Positions 60,401 through 64,000 of a stretch of DNA of 64,000 nt are shown here, piece after piece. Positions within the stretch are counted from its first letter, which is position 1; every line of letters begins with the position of its first letter. The stretch is taken from assembly GCA_017165825.1 (NCBI GenBank), contig CM029372.1, forward strand, positions 5,236,042-5,300,041. Direction: 5' to 3'. The DNA comes from Hepsetus odoe (lineage: Eukaryota; Chordata; Actinopteri; Characiformes; Hepsetidae). The position numbers and the translations under genes are program-made. The notes beneath the pieces are model-generated. The model was not told where the DNA came from. It searched no databases and saw nothing but the letters and a program-made list of their open reading frames with translations.

Positions 60401-62849
60401 CATGTGCCAATATAAGATTATATGTACAAATGTCTACAGAAACATTTTTGTACATAACCCATGAAGCAAAAGGACCACAGGAAACGTTCCCTCCACTAGA
60501 AAGAAACTGTGACCAACAGCTTGGCAGACAGCGAACAGCCTGAGTGAATCCTTGGGTATTACTAATTTGTTTTCTCAAGGTAAACAGCCAATCAGCCACA
60601 ATGTGAAAACATACATTTATGATCCCATTACAATGGCTCTCGTCAATATATGGCATATTTAAGACAGTAAGTTAACAGTCAGTGCTTGAGGTTAAAGTAT
60701 GAAAACAATTTGTATGAAGCTAAATATTCTTTAAAAATTCTAGAGACTAAAATATATCAGGAAAATAGCATCATCATAGCTGATTTAAACTGCTATGGCT
60801 GCTTGCATAATAAACATTTCTACAATAATGTATTCAATATTATTAATTCAATAAGCATAATGTACAATTTTACAATTTCAAATTTTTGACTGAACTGCAC
60901 TAATGAAACTGCTATGGGAAGGCATTAGTTTTCATGCAAATATTTTAAAACTAGTCGATCTGATCAGGTCACACTGTTTGATTGCTTTTATTTCTCTTTA
61001 TATTTCTTAGAAATTTCATCTGTTTGACATCCAAATATTTATCTGGCATCCTGGCACCATTTACATATAAAGCACACGTCAGCCTGGATCAAAATAATGG
61101 ACAAATATCAGCTCTATATATAACAAATCAGATTTCATTGCCTGCATAAAAAATAGTCAACAGTGTACCGTTGATTAAGGCAAGGTCTCTCACTGCCTCC
61201 GCTGCTAACACAGATTTCCCAGAGCCAGCCATGCCAAACACAGTGACCCAGCCCACTGCTTTCTGTAGATTATACAGCTTCTCCCGGACTGTGTTAAGCA
61301 GCACAGGGCGATTCACAAAGACCACAGGCCTCTGGGGAACTCCACCTTCACTCAGAATCACCTGCACTGAAATGATTAGACAACAGAGAGATGAGATTTC
61401 AAATCATAACTGCAGAGCTTTTAACTGACACAATGACCCACTTAAGTAAAAACCAACCTTTTGCTTCCGCTCACTGAGCTAAGCCTACTTTATAGGTCAC
61501 TATAAAAGTGAACACTTTCAGACTGTAGCCCATTCATCATTGGTGGTCAGTTTCTGACCACAGAGCCTACATTGATTTGATATTTTTTGGGTGAAGGACT
61601 ATTCTATAAACAAAACGTACACTGACATAGTAATGCCACAGTATGTGTGTCAAACTAGTAAAAGACAATGGTGAAAGTGTATGGGATCTAGTAGTCTACC
61701 CCAATGCCACACCTTCTAAAAATGCCAACCTATACATTAAAAAGTTACATGCCTGGTTAACATCAACAACAAGGAACAAAAAAAAGTGCCGTCTTGACCA
61801 ACCTTTCCAAAACTCTAGCCCTGATTACCTGATCAGCACTGATCAGGTAACTCTAGCACTGATTGCTTAAGAGGGTAAACCTGCAGAAAAACAGACAGTC
61901 CTGATGGCATCTCAGGAGGGTGCTGTGGACCTGCACCGTTCAAATAGCTGGAGTGTTTACTAGCAACTACAACCCAGACAGTTGTACTAAAGTGCCAGAA
62001 AATAGCCACCATTGTTCCTGCGCCAAAGCATTCTGCAGCAACAATTCTGATTTCAAACAGGCCTGTTTCACTCACTCCATCATCAACAAGTACTTGCTGT
62101 TTTCACCTTGAATCACTGGAAAGCCTCTTCGTCACCTCTACTAAACCCCTTTCTGTTCGCTCACTATTCCAAAATCAGTGAGAATGAACCAACCCTGACT
62201 GGCCAACATTGACTTTTGTCTTTGTTCAGACAATGCCCATAATGGGGAATAGTTAACGTATGGCCTTTAGCATCTAGATGTATATCAGTAAGGCTGAGCT
62301 ACAAGATAGGACGCTACTGAAATATTTACAGGTAATGGTACTGCTGCTGTATAAATATGAAAGAAGAAGCAATCATTTGAAGTTTACCAGAGGGTGAGAT
62401 CCCATTGGTGTAGCTCTTTTCACCCTCAGGGCTGAGCTGTGGCAGGTCACTGTGAAGCAAACTGGCCAAGTCTCCATAGCTCTCTCTGATCAGGGCATTG
62501 TAGAAAGAAATGTAGGCTCTGTTATCTTTTCTCAGAAGTACCTCCAACAGAGCTGCTGCCTGTTCCTTTCGTGTGACCTGGACAAAGACCAACCAACATG
62601 GCAATGAATATATACAGAGTTCTATACAGAGTTTTACATGTGTTGATCCATGTATCTTTAACCCATGTATTTGTTCATCCGACAGACCTTGCTGAGTACC
62701 CTCTCCTCCTCATCCCCCGTCAGGACCCCGTCACTGATCATGTGGTCTATGAGGTAGGAGGCTTTAATGTCCTGCTCCAGGGATGCCCTGGAGCGCAACA
62801 GACAGCTGCGAGCCCGCTCCTCCATCTCCACGTCCTGCGTCTGTGTCTC
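23813..62849 (-). CDS. apaf1: apaf1: apoptotic protease-activating factor 1, 26 coding exons (gene overview)
   Basis: Cytosolic scaffold that, on binding cytochrome c and (d)ATP, forms the heptameric apoptosome and recruits procaspase-9 through its CARD. The exons listed separately join in consistent phase. Order: CARD (residues 1 to about 90), NB-ARC ATPase with Walker A GMAGSGKS (154-161, Lys160), Walker B LIILDDVWD (241-249), sensor TTR (265-267), winged helix with LHDLQ (His440), helical region to about 590, then 15 WD exons (598-1260), matching the 7- plus 8-blade propellers of APAF1. Corrected total is about 1260 residues; human is 1248. The first coding exon has an acceptor at 62850-62851, so a non-coding exon 1 lies upstream, as in human. 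Anomaly: exon 8 is one base short (51260/51261), creating a stop in exon 9 (50309-50311). The last intron, 23972-35018, is about 11 kb. Confidence 0.97.
26817..27018 (-). mobile_element. tRNA-derived SINE
   Basis: Plus strand GAAAGTGACCATATTCATTG..GGAGCAGTGATGAGGACAGT..GAGCCTAGTCCTTAGCCACC is the inverse of the local SINE consensus: tRNA-like head at about 27015, 3' end at about 26820. Confidence 0.78.
27127..27677. mobile_element. Non-autonomous Tc1/mariner-type element, copy 3
   Basis: A 551-bp element starting CAGTACTGTGCAAACGTTTT, flanked by TA (27125-27126, 27678-27679). It is close to copy 2 along its whole length, including the core CAGGTGCTGATGATCATCAA. The right tip has lost a few bases (TTTTTTAGTACTG). 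The right flank, 27678-27737, repeats the flank of copy 2. Confidence 0.9.
28222..28790 (+). mobile_element. Tc1-like transposon, 5' fragment
   Basis: Begins in ATATAAAGTCATGTGAAAAC then TTAGGACATCCTATG, a Tc1 terminal sequence, followed by an AT-rich leader and the start of a transposase frame. Similarity stops near 28790; the catalytic part and the right end are missing. Confidence 0.78.
28587..28718 (+). pseudogene. Tc1 transposase N-terminus (helix-turn-helix) remnant
   Basis: Reads MVSPKELSEAFRRKIVAAYK, then AGEGFKKISKEFAISHSTVR and KII before TAG. This is the first paired-type helix-turn-helix of Tc1 transposase. Beyond the stop the frame continues as KEGLPKQLPTCPG for a few residues. 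No DDE domain follows. Confidence 0.82.
32176..32207. repeat. (AGAGA)n pentanucleotide repeat
   Basis: About six GAGAA units in an apaf1 intron. Simple repeat. Confidence 0.88.
33205..34310 (+). mobile_element. Degraded Tc1-like element with a SINE inserted near its right end
   Basis: The left part matches fish Tc1 transposase DNA: GAGAACTGTCTGTAGACCTG, GAGAACCTTACAGAAGGACA, AGAGTGGCCAGATGAAAGCC, AAAAGGCACATGACAGCC and ..AGCAGCATGCTGTTAGGACG. Frames are broken throughout. After the SINE at 33888-34070 the Tc1 3' sequence resumes (GGGCTCTGAATACTTTTAAG, CAAAAACCTCTTTTTGCTTT GTCATTTTG..). The outer tips are not clear. Confidence 0.75.
33888..34070 (-). mobile_element. tRNA-derived SINE nested in a Tc1 relic
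   Basis: Inverse SINE: AAAGTGAAAGTGACTATTCT..TGGGGTTTGAACCCATAACC..TCCTGAGGCCAACTCC. Tc1 sequence lies on both sides. Confidence 0.75.
35019..35165 (-). CDS. apaf1: apaf1 coding exon 25 (WD repeat)
   Basis: Acceptor TTCTGATTATAG, donor AAG|GTATTT. 49 codons, phase 0 at both ends, residues 1160-1208, ending HGGWVTDLHFSSDNKVLVST then GGYIK, as in other APAF1 proteins. Confidence 0.95.
36815..36940 (-). CDS. apaf1: apaf1 coding exon 24 (WD repeat)
   Basis: Acceptor TTACCCTCAG, donor AGA|GTAAGAG. 42 codons, phase 0/0, residues 1118-1159: VWSCASWKMLFHLKGHKACV..RLATGDDNGEIR. The GH and D-x-x-x-x-I/V-R WD signature is present. Confidence 0.95.
37411..37442. repeat. (CA)n microsatellite
   Basis: About 16 CA units in the intron between apaf1 coding exons 24 and 23, far from any splice site. 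Confidence 0.92.
37655..38665 (+). mobile_element. Tc1-like transposon, heavily degraded but nearly full span
   Basis: Traces the transposase in order: ATGGGCAAGCATGAAAATCT (start, 37746), GGTCTTGTGGGGAAGGACAA, CTACTGTAGCACAAATTGCT GAAAAAGTTC, ACCATGGAACAAAGGAAGAAG, GTGGTGCTCTGGGCAGTGTT CTGCTGGG, AATTCCCCAGATTCAGTCGA GTATCTGTGG (the region of the catalytic Glu), CTTCAGAGGTCTTATAGAGC. Many stops and internal deletions. The right end GGTGGTTTTAATATAATGGC is a typical tip. Confidence 0.85.
39472..39597 (-). CDS. apaf1: apaf1 coding exon 23 (WD repeat)
   Basis: Acceptor CAG|GTGTGG at 39598-39599, donor AAG|GTAAGA. 42 codons, phase 0/0, residues 1076-1117: VWDLNCGEKLQDIECHHGAV..FSTGSADKTAK. Confidence 0.96.
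39721..39852 (-). CDS. apaf1: apaf1 coding exon 22 (WD repeat)
   Basis: Acceptor ATTTTTAG, donor AAG|GTAACT. 44 codons, phase 0/0, residues 1032-1075: VWRWKTGECLVLSGHQEPVR..LSWSFDGTVK. Confidence 0.96.
40072..40197 (-). CDS. apaf1: apaf1 coding exon 21 (WD repeat)
   Basis: Acceptor TCCATGCAG, donor AGG|GTAATT. 42 codons, phase 0/0, residues 990-1031: VIEVPSGNTLAKLLGHTKTV..LITSSEDTTVR. Confidence 0.95.
42632..42678. repeat. (GA)n microsatellite
   Basis: About 23 GA units in the 2.9 kb intron between coding exons 21 and 20. The surrounding 42600-42930 is also purine-rich. Confidence 0.92.
43120..43245 (-). CDS. apaf1: apaf1 coding exon 20 (WD repeat)
   Basis: Acceptor TTTGTTTGTAAG, donor CAG|GTAACG. 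42 codons, phase 0/0, residues 948-989: VHDGLTGTLLFESSAQESRI..AVVLGAEDGSVQ. It is GC-richer than its neighbours. A (TG)n tract lies about 17 bases upstream of the acceptor. This is one of the least conserved blades. Confidence 0.93.
43263..43301. repeat. (AC)n tract upstream of exon 20 acceptor
   Basis: Reads as (TG)n in the apaf1 pre-mRNA, ending about 17 bases before the exon 20 3' splice site. Confidence 0.93.
44247..44366 (-). CDS. apaf1: apaf1 coding exon 19 (WD repeat)
   Basis: Acceptor GTTTTTTCTTAG, donor CAG|GTATTT. 40 codons, phase 0/0, residues 908-947: LWETERVHTSSSVALKRDFD..VVAADSKNRLQ. Corresponds to the human segment LWETKKV..RRLQ between the two propellers. Confidence 0.95.
44382..44419. 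repeat. (AC)n tract upstream of exon 19 acceptor
   Basis: About 19 units; (TG)n on the transcribed sense of apaf1, ending about 15 bases before the exon 19 3' splice site. Confidence 0.93.
44481..44742 (+). mobile_element. tRNA-derived SINE, full-length copy
   Basis: Head GGGGCAGCGGTGGCCTAGTG GTTAGGG (A box), B box GTGGGTTCGACTCCC, then CAGGTTGCCCTGAGGTACCC, GAGCAAGGTACCGTCCCCAT CACCGCT, a TAGCTGCCCACTGCTGCACT body and a GTTGCCACTTTCACTT end. The best-preserved copy in the window. Antisense to apaf1, inside an intron. Confidence 0.9.
45286..45411 (-). CDS. apaf1: apaf1 coding exon 18 (WD repeat)
   Basis: Acceptor GGGTTTCAG, donor AGA|GTAAGT. 42 codons, phase 0/0, residues 866-907: LWDFEANKKIAEFSGHLSWV..LLLSCSDDQTIR. 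A (TG)n tract ends about 10 bases before the exon. Confidence 0.96.
45421..45478. repeat. (AC)n tract abutting exon 18 acceptor
   Basis: About 58 bases of AC with one AAAC interruption, read as (TG)n in the apaf1 pre-mRNA. Only CTGGGTTTCAG separates it from the exon, so it takes the place of the usual polypyrimidine tract. Confidence 0.94.
45959..46087 (-). CDS. apaf1: apaf1 coding exon 17 (WD repeat)
   Basis: Acceptor TTTGTGCTAG, donor GAG|GTAAGC. 43 codons, phase 0/0, residues 823-865: MFNAAAQEMLLEIRTSRLST..LLALALSHYTVE. Confidence 0.95.
46274..46426 (-). CDS. apaf1: apaf1 coding exon 16 (WD repeat)
   Basis: Acceptor GTGTGACTTTCAG, donor TTG|GTAAGT. 51 codons, phase 0/0, residues 772-822: LFEVQTANEWKTIDINSFFP..CSTWSADGSRIFCAAKN. 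Includes the acidic insert also seen in human APAF1. Confidence 0.96.
46513..46638 (-). CDS. apaf1: apaf1 coding exon 15 (WD repeat)
   Basis: Acceptor CTTCACCTGCAG, donor AAG|GTGGAG. 42 codons, phase 0/0, residues 730-771: LWNLNKPTSQNTMFGHTEPV..LATSSNDGTLK. Confidence 0.96.
47091..47231 (-). CDS. apaf1: apaf1 coding exon 14 (WD repeat)
   Basis: Acceptor GTGTGTTGTGTAG, donor AAG|GTGAGA. 47 codons, phase 0/0, residues 683-729: VWNVEKGTLLRVFEEEHEEQ..ILLATCSNDKFINTK. The acceptor is purine-rich because a short TG run (47237-47252) sits directly upstream. Confidence 0.95.
47338..47640 (-). repeat. Dispersed teleost repeat (CATCCATCC family), inverted copy
   Basis: Plus strand TTTCTGTGTGGAGTTTGCAT GTTCTCCCCGTGTCTGTGTG GGTTCC..CAAAGACATGCACGTCAGGT..GGTGACTTATCCAGGGTGTT is the inverse of the copies at 10628 and 15118. 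Confidence 0.75.
47829..47954 (-). CDS. apaf1: apaf1 coding exon 13 (WD repeat)
   Basis: Acceptor CTTCTCTGTAG, donor AAG|GTCAGC. 42 codons, phase 0/0, residues 641-682: VFRSSSGEKLQEIKAHDDEV..IATCSSDRKVK. Confidence 0.96.
48040..48710 (+). mobile_element. RTE-like LINE fragment (RT C-terminal part)
   Basis: In the plus direction it reads VICDRRLPARVKGKVYRTVV..AILYGLKMVAL, then after an A-rich insertion REARLRWFGHVQRRDEDYIG and MLKIELPCKKKKGRPKRRFM. This is the post-palm region of an endonuclease-type non-LTR reverse transcriptase common in fish. Frames are broken (TAA/TAG within). It lies antisense inside an apaf1 intron. The RTE assignment is by resemblance only. Confidence 0.78.
48732..48858 (-). 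CDS. apaf1: apaf1 coding exon 12 (first WD repeat)
   Basis: Acceptor TTTGGTGTACGCAG, donor AGG|GTGATG. Enters one base before a codon boundary (phase 2) and leaves in phase 0. Residues 598-640: NKRNLESFSRLVLHPHKNSL..IATCGASKTLR. Starts the first propeller. Confidence 0.95.
49246..49430 (-). CDS. apaf1: apaf1 coding exon 11 (helical region)
   Basis: Acceptor CTTCACTCCTCAG, donor GT|GTATGT. Residues 537-598: NSEVRLQFQEFLSLNGHQLE..RVRQGQLYMDW. I chose the GTATGT donor over the GTGTAT two bases upstream because only it keeps frame with exon 12 (W-V-N-K, as W-I-N-K in human). Confidence 0.94.
49465..49489. repeat. Poly(T) tract upstream of exon 11
   Basis: About 24 T on the plus strand, so poly(A) in the apaf1 pre-mRNA about 35 bases before the exon 11 acceptor. 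Confidence 0.9.
49731..49844 (-). CDS. apaf1: apaf1 coding exon 10 (helical region)
   Basis: Acceptor TCCTCTCAG, donor GAG|GTAAAT. 38 codons, phase 0/0, residues 499-536: ELYSLMFSLDWVKNKAQIMG..LINDYVEYGAILDQE. Confidence 0.96.
50250..50375 (-). CDS. apaf1: apaf1 coding exon 9 (helical region; carries the premature stop)
   Basis: Acceptor TTTAATTGTCCACAG, donor AAG|GTGATT. 42 codons, phase 0/0 in the conserved frame, residues 457-498: ELHSKVVRQYQQTYSNNPPT..WYRFLPHHIARAGLSK. In the frame actually arriving from exon 8 it meets TAG at 50309-50311 after about 22 codons. Confidence 0.95.
50446..50990. repeat. Direct duplication, copy A (intron 8)
   Basis: Shares AAGTTAAAGTGCTGCACAAA TATCCAGTGGG, CGTGCATCTTTCATACGGAC GTGTTCC, ATCAGGAAAATCTGAACACT and TGGCTCATGGGACAGACCTG with copy B at 53368, same order and orientation. 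The first ~300 bp are about 95% identical by eye; the rest is more diverged. It begins about 70 bp outside exon 9. Confidence 0.93.
51232..51398 (-). CDS. apaf1: apaf1 coding exon 8 (winged helix), 1-base deletion
   Basis: Acceptor CTGTGCTTCCAG, donor GCG|GTAAGT. The first part reads MLSVLWGKELEDVEDILQDF..YYLHDLQLDF (residues 401-446), in phase with exon 7. The second part, SERNRSQLA, is conserved but in the +1 frame. The exon is 167 nt where 168 is needed. The missing base lies at about 51260/51261, between GACTTC and TATCGG. Read literally, it gives YRKETAVSW and then an out-of-frame exon 9. The site is not a homopolymer run. Confidence 0.94.
51640..52130 (-). mobile_element. RTE-like LINE fragment (RT C-terminal part)
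   Basis: Minus strand ends RWFGHVQRRDEDYIGRRMLK, then MELPGKRSRGRPKRRFIHGE. Upstream, in broken frames, are VAGVICNRPLPARVKGKVYS and MDRIRNEYIRGT. Same family as 48040-48710, opposite orientation. Confidence 0.78.
53046..53284 (-). CDS. apaf1: apaf1 coding exon 7 (NB-ARC helical/winged-helix start)
   Basis: Acceptor GCTTCTTCAG, donor CAG|GTCAGC. Residues 321-400: GSPLVVSLIGALLREFPERW..KKQFQRIRKSSSYDYEALDQ..DLSVLEKDAKVPAQ. Contains the GxP motif of NB-ARC proteins (KGSPLVV). Enters phase 1, leaves phase 0. Confidence 0.97.
53368..53945. repeat. Direct duplication, copy B (intron 6)
   Basis: Partner of copy A at 50446. It begins about 80 bp outside exon 7. It adds a run of ATACA units (53705-53730) absent from copy A. 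The spacing between copies is 2.92 kb and encloses exons 7 and 8. Confidence 0.93.
54335..54520 (-). mobile_element. tRNA-derived SINE, degraded
   Basis: GTGAAGTGGAAGTGACCATT..AATGCTTTTTCTGTATTTAA..GGGAAGCAGTGCTCAAG follows the inverse SINE consensus, with a diverged head near 54520. Confidence 0.65.
54850..54998 (+). mobile_element. tRNA-derived SINE, two partial pieces in tandem
   Basis: A body fragment (GTAGGTTGCCCTGAGGTACC TTTGAGCAACGTACCGTCC, 54858-54899) is followed directly by a new head (GGCAGCGGCGGCCTAGTGGT, B box GGGGTTCGAATCCC) that stops after CCTGAGGTACCCTTGAG and poly(T). Confidence 0.82.
55690..57180 (-). mobile_element. RTE-like LINE relic with endonuclease and RT remnants
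   Basis: Minus strand, in order: RELADMMERRKVDS (about 57160, apurinic endonuclease), MAVVSTYFKKREEHRETYKS GGRCTEVDYILFRR (56890-57000), a basic linker to about 56670, ETWWWNPEVQECMQKKRQAK KWDSQ (56500-56610), then a rearranged RT end with QRRDEDYIRWK and KRRFMDVVQEDIQTVGLKEE (55800-55910). The middle of the RT is deleted. Non-functional; fills most of the large apaf1 intron 6. Confidence 0.8.
57590..58345 (+). mobile_element. L2/CR1-like LINE 3' part, interrupted
   Basis: Intact frame 57595-57912: MIDDELSFSSHIVNLPRSYR..QLLVQSLAISKLDYCNSLLA GIPLTATKPLQLIQNTAARL..LLRDLHWLPVAVRIR. This is the reverse-transcriptase C-terminal region. A broken continuation follows to about 58020 and the tail CACTCTGGATAAGAGCATCT GCTAAATGCC ends near 58340. 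A short foreign repeat (58182-58262) splits body and tail. Confidence 0.82.
58182..58262 (+). repeat. Dispersed repeat (TATAGCGCC family), short copy
   Basis: TTCAATTCAATTCAATTTAT..TTATATAGCGCCTTTTACAA..GCCCCAAGGCACTTTACAAT, matching the first 80 bases of the copy at 21977. Confidence 0.75.
58550..58681 (-). CDS. apaf1: apaf1 coding exon 6 (NB-ARC)
   Basis: Acceptor GTGTGTCTGCAG, donor AAAG|GTACTA. Phase 1/1, residues 277-320: LRHAVQVESGLGEEKALEIL..PEQARSIVKECK. Matches the ATPase helical segment of human APAF1 (VESSLGKEKGLEIL). Confidence 0.95.
58892..59135 (+). mobile_element. tRNA-derived SINE
   Basis: TATAGTGGTTAGGGAGTTAG, B box ATGGGTTCGAATCCC, CAGTAGGTTGCCCTGAGGTA, GAACAAGGTACTGTCCCCAT, with the 3' end ..GTCACTTCCACTTTC. 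The first ~10 bases of the head are lost. Confidence 0.85.
59264..59291. repeat. (AAAT)n tetranucleotide repeat
   Basis: About seven AATA units next to SINE pieces. Confidence 0.88.
59318..59420 (-). mobile_element. SINE fragment
   Basis: GCAGTCATGGGGACTGTACC TTGCTCAAGG..CAACAACCTTCCGATTATGG GGCC is the inverse of the SINE body and the region near its B box. Both ends are missing. Confidence 0.6.
59555..59667 (-). CDS. apaf1: apaf1 coding exon 5 (Walker B)
   Basis: Acceptor TTCTCTCACAG, donor GCG|GTGGGT. Phase 2 in, phase 1 out; residues 239-277: RALIILDDVWDSCALRAFDI..VLLTTRNRSLTDSVSG. Holds Walker B (LIILDD) and the sensor-I Arg of TTR. A GTAATT donor four bases on would break the frame with exon 6. 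Confidence 0.96.
60015..60204 (-). CDS. apaf1: apaf1 coding exon 4 (NB-ARC)
   Basis: Acceptor TCTTTCAAATGAAG, donor CAG|GTAATC. Phase 1 in, 2 out; residues 176-239: ECFPDGVHWLSVGKCERADL..SIEEAKERLRFLMLRRFPR. Conserved GGVHW-like segment after the P-loop. Confidence 0.95.
61169..61366 (-). CDS. apaf1: apaf1 coding exon 3 (Walker A)
   Basis: Acceptor TAATCATTTCAG, donor AACG|GTACAC. Phase 1/1, residues 110-176: VQVILSEGGVPQRPVVFVNR..GWVTVFGMAGSGKSVLAAEA. Walker A is GMAGSGKS with Lys160, the same number as in human. Ser replaces the human Cys within the loop, a conservative change. Confidence 0.97.
61430..62340. other. apaf1 intron 2, no feature recognised
   Basis: Contains a short palindrome around 61826-61848 (CTGATCAGCACTGATCAGG) and broken open frames on the plus strand (61643-61870). 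I cannot assign either to a family. Confidence 0.4.
62388..62577 (-). CDS. apaf1: apaf1 coding exon 2 (CARD, second half)
   Basis: Acceptor TTGGTCTTTGTCCAG, donor TCTG|GTAAAC. Phase 0 in, 1 out; residues 47-110: VTRKEQAAALLEVLLRKDNR..FYNALIRESYGDLASLLHSD. Completes the CARD six-helix bundle that binds the caspase-9 CARD. Confidence 0.96.
62688..62849 (-). CDS. apaf1: apaf1 coding exon 1 (start codon, CARD first half)
   Basis: ATG at 62825-62823 begins MEERARSCLLRSRASLEQDI..YLIDHMISDGVLTGDEE (residues 1-46), clearly the APAF1 N-terminus. A 24-base 5' UTR (62826-62849) follows an acceptor-like GTTTTTAG, so the exon is internal in the mRNA. Donor AAG|GTCTGT, phase 0. Confidence 0.96.
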
Positions 62850-63720
62850 CTAAAAACATGAGTAAAACCATCTCAGGGTACTTTGCTGGGTCAAATGTTT
62901 TAAAAAGAATATCAGGGTCTTCAAAGAGCAAGACTTACCTCTACAATGAGCAATATGGATAATAACTAAGCCTTCATGGCATAAATTAAAACAACTGACC
63001 AAGTTCACAACATGGAAGACTTTCCAAGACTTTTTTTTTTGTTTTATCTGTGATTTCTAACTTTATATCAAGCCAAGCTTTCATTGTTAGCAGCTTCTAA
63101 TCTAAGTTTAGTGTAAGGAACGTGTTTCCTTTAGAAACTAAAAAGCTCTTGTATACTTCACCCTGGATACGTATATCTGCCAAATGCTGAAAATGTAAAT
63201 CAGGAATTATAATTTCTGTCTGCTAAAAGAGAGTGTGTACAACTTATTTTAGAGCAACTGAAAGTTGCATACTGTTCATGGTTTACTGTAAAGGGATGTG
63301 AAGCTGAAAACAAACAGCCACACACCAATTTCCTGGATTTTATAAATAGCACTTGTGTTTAGGTTTTTGAACATGCCAAGTAATGGTGCATATTAGCCTT
63401 TACTAACTTTCTCTAAAATATCAAACAAATCTGCATGCTTGCTCCAATTGTAATAAGCTTTACCAAAAGGGAAGAAAATGCTTACACCATATACATACAT
63501 ATCCAGATGCTTAAAAGTTAGAGGACCATTGCAAGCCTTGTACTCCATAACGAACATGACGTCATTCTTTCAACAAACAACTGTGGTTCAAAAGGTGTAT
63601 AACAGCTTAACACAATGACATCCTTTTACTTACACATACATAATGCTGACTCACTCATTAGAATGAAGAAAGAGAGACAAAATAGCTATCTGTGCATGCC
63701 AGCACAGGTGGGAATACCTG

Positions 63721-63868
63721 CACAAACTCATCTATGATACCAGACCGGACCACAGGCTGGTGTTTCTGGCTCAAAACCTTTAAGAGATTACTTGTGGCAT
63801 TTTCAATAGCCCGTAACAGTGATCCTGCTCGATCGTGTTGAGTTCCATATTGACCAGAATAATCGCAA
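63721..63868 (-). other. Open stretch with donor-like end, possible upstream exon
   Basis: The minus strand is open for about 50 codons: DYSGQYGTQHDRAGSLLRAI..VLSQKHQPVVRSGIIDEFVQ, ending CAG|GTATTC. I do not recognise the protein. It could be a 5' exon of apaf1, part of a neighbouring gene, or transposon sequence. A 50-codon gap without stops is not rare by chance. Confidence 0.22.
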
Positions 63869-63911
63869 TTATGATTTTACCCTCTTATTTGACTGCACTT
63901 ATTAAATGTGT

Positions 63912-64000
63912 CTCTTCTCGTCCCCTCAGAACATCAAGCAGTGCTCGTTTTGAACCTCTGCTCAAGAGGAAGACGTGTATCGGGACTTCTCTCAGTCCTG
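63912..64000 (+). mobile_element. L2/CR1-like LINE fragment at window end
   Basis: CTTCTCGTCCCCTCAGAACA TCAAGCAGTGCTCG..TTCTCTCAGTCCTG matches the start of the fragment at 21640, same orientation, and runs off the window. Confidence 0.72.

Overview
This is a stretch of a teleost fish nuclear genome. The evidence is spliced vertebrate genes, dense CA/TG, GA and AT microsatellites, several Tc1-type transposons, tRNA-derived SINEs and non-LTR retrotransposon tails ending in the familiar GGATAAGAGC..CTGCTAAATG motif. The repeat set is what I would expect of an ostariophysan, such as a characin or catfish, but the species cannot be fixed from sequence alone.

The main gene is apaf1, the apoptosome scaffold, on the minus strand. 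I resolve all 26 coding exons, from the start codon at 62825 down to the stop at 23813. The domain order is CARD, NB-ARC ATPase, winged-helix and helical region, then 15 WD exons. With one missing base restored, the exons sum to about 1260 residues, close to human APAF1 (1248). As it stands, exon 8 lacks one base just after the winged-helix LHDLQ motif. This moves translation into a premature stop in exon 9, so the allele is either null or mis-assembled at that base.

The left end (about 1-9 kb) holds a plus-strand terminal coding exon at 6687-6800. It ends in a class I PDZ ligand (ETTIF) and is followed by a roughly 2.3 kb 3' UTR with a canonical poly(A) signal. Its position and tail-to-tail orientation relative to apaf1 fit anks1b, the known vertebrate neighbour of APAF1.

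Between the two genes (9-23 kb) lie SINEs, a non-autonomous Tc1-like element, a roughly 1.6 kb minisatellite of 52-bp units with an internal inverted block, and an L2/CR1-like LINE tail. The apaf1 introns carry more of the same: Tc1 relics at 28.2, 33.2 and 37.7 kb, RTE-like LINE fragments at 48, 51.6 and 56 kb, many SINEs, and a direct duplication of about 0.55 kb that brackets exons 7 and 8. Four WD exons (14, 18, 19 and 20) have TG/CA tracts almost against their 3' splice sites.

I found no CRISPR array, rRNA or functional tRNA gene, and no convincing new multi-gene system. The most interesting signals are the apaf1 frameshift, the UG-tract/symmetric-exon architecture, and the repeat structures.
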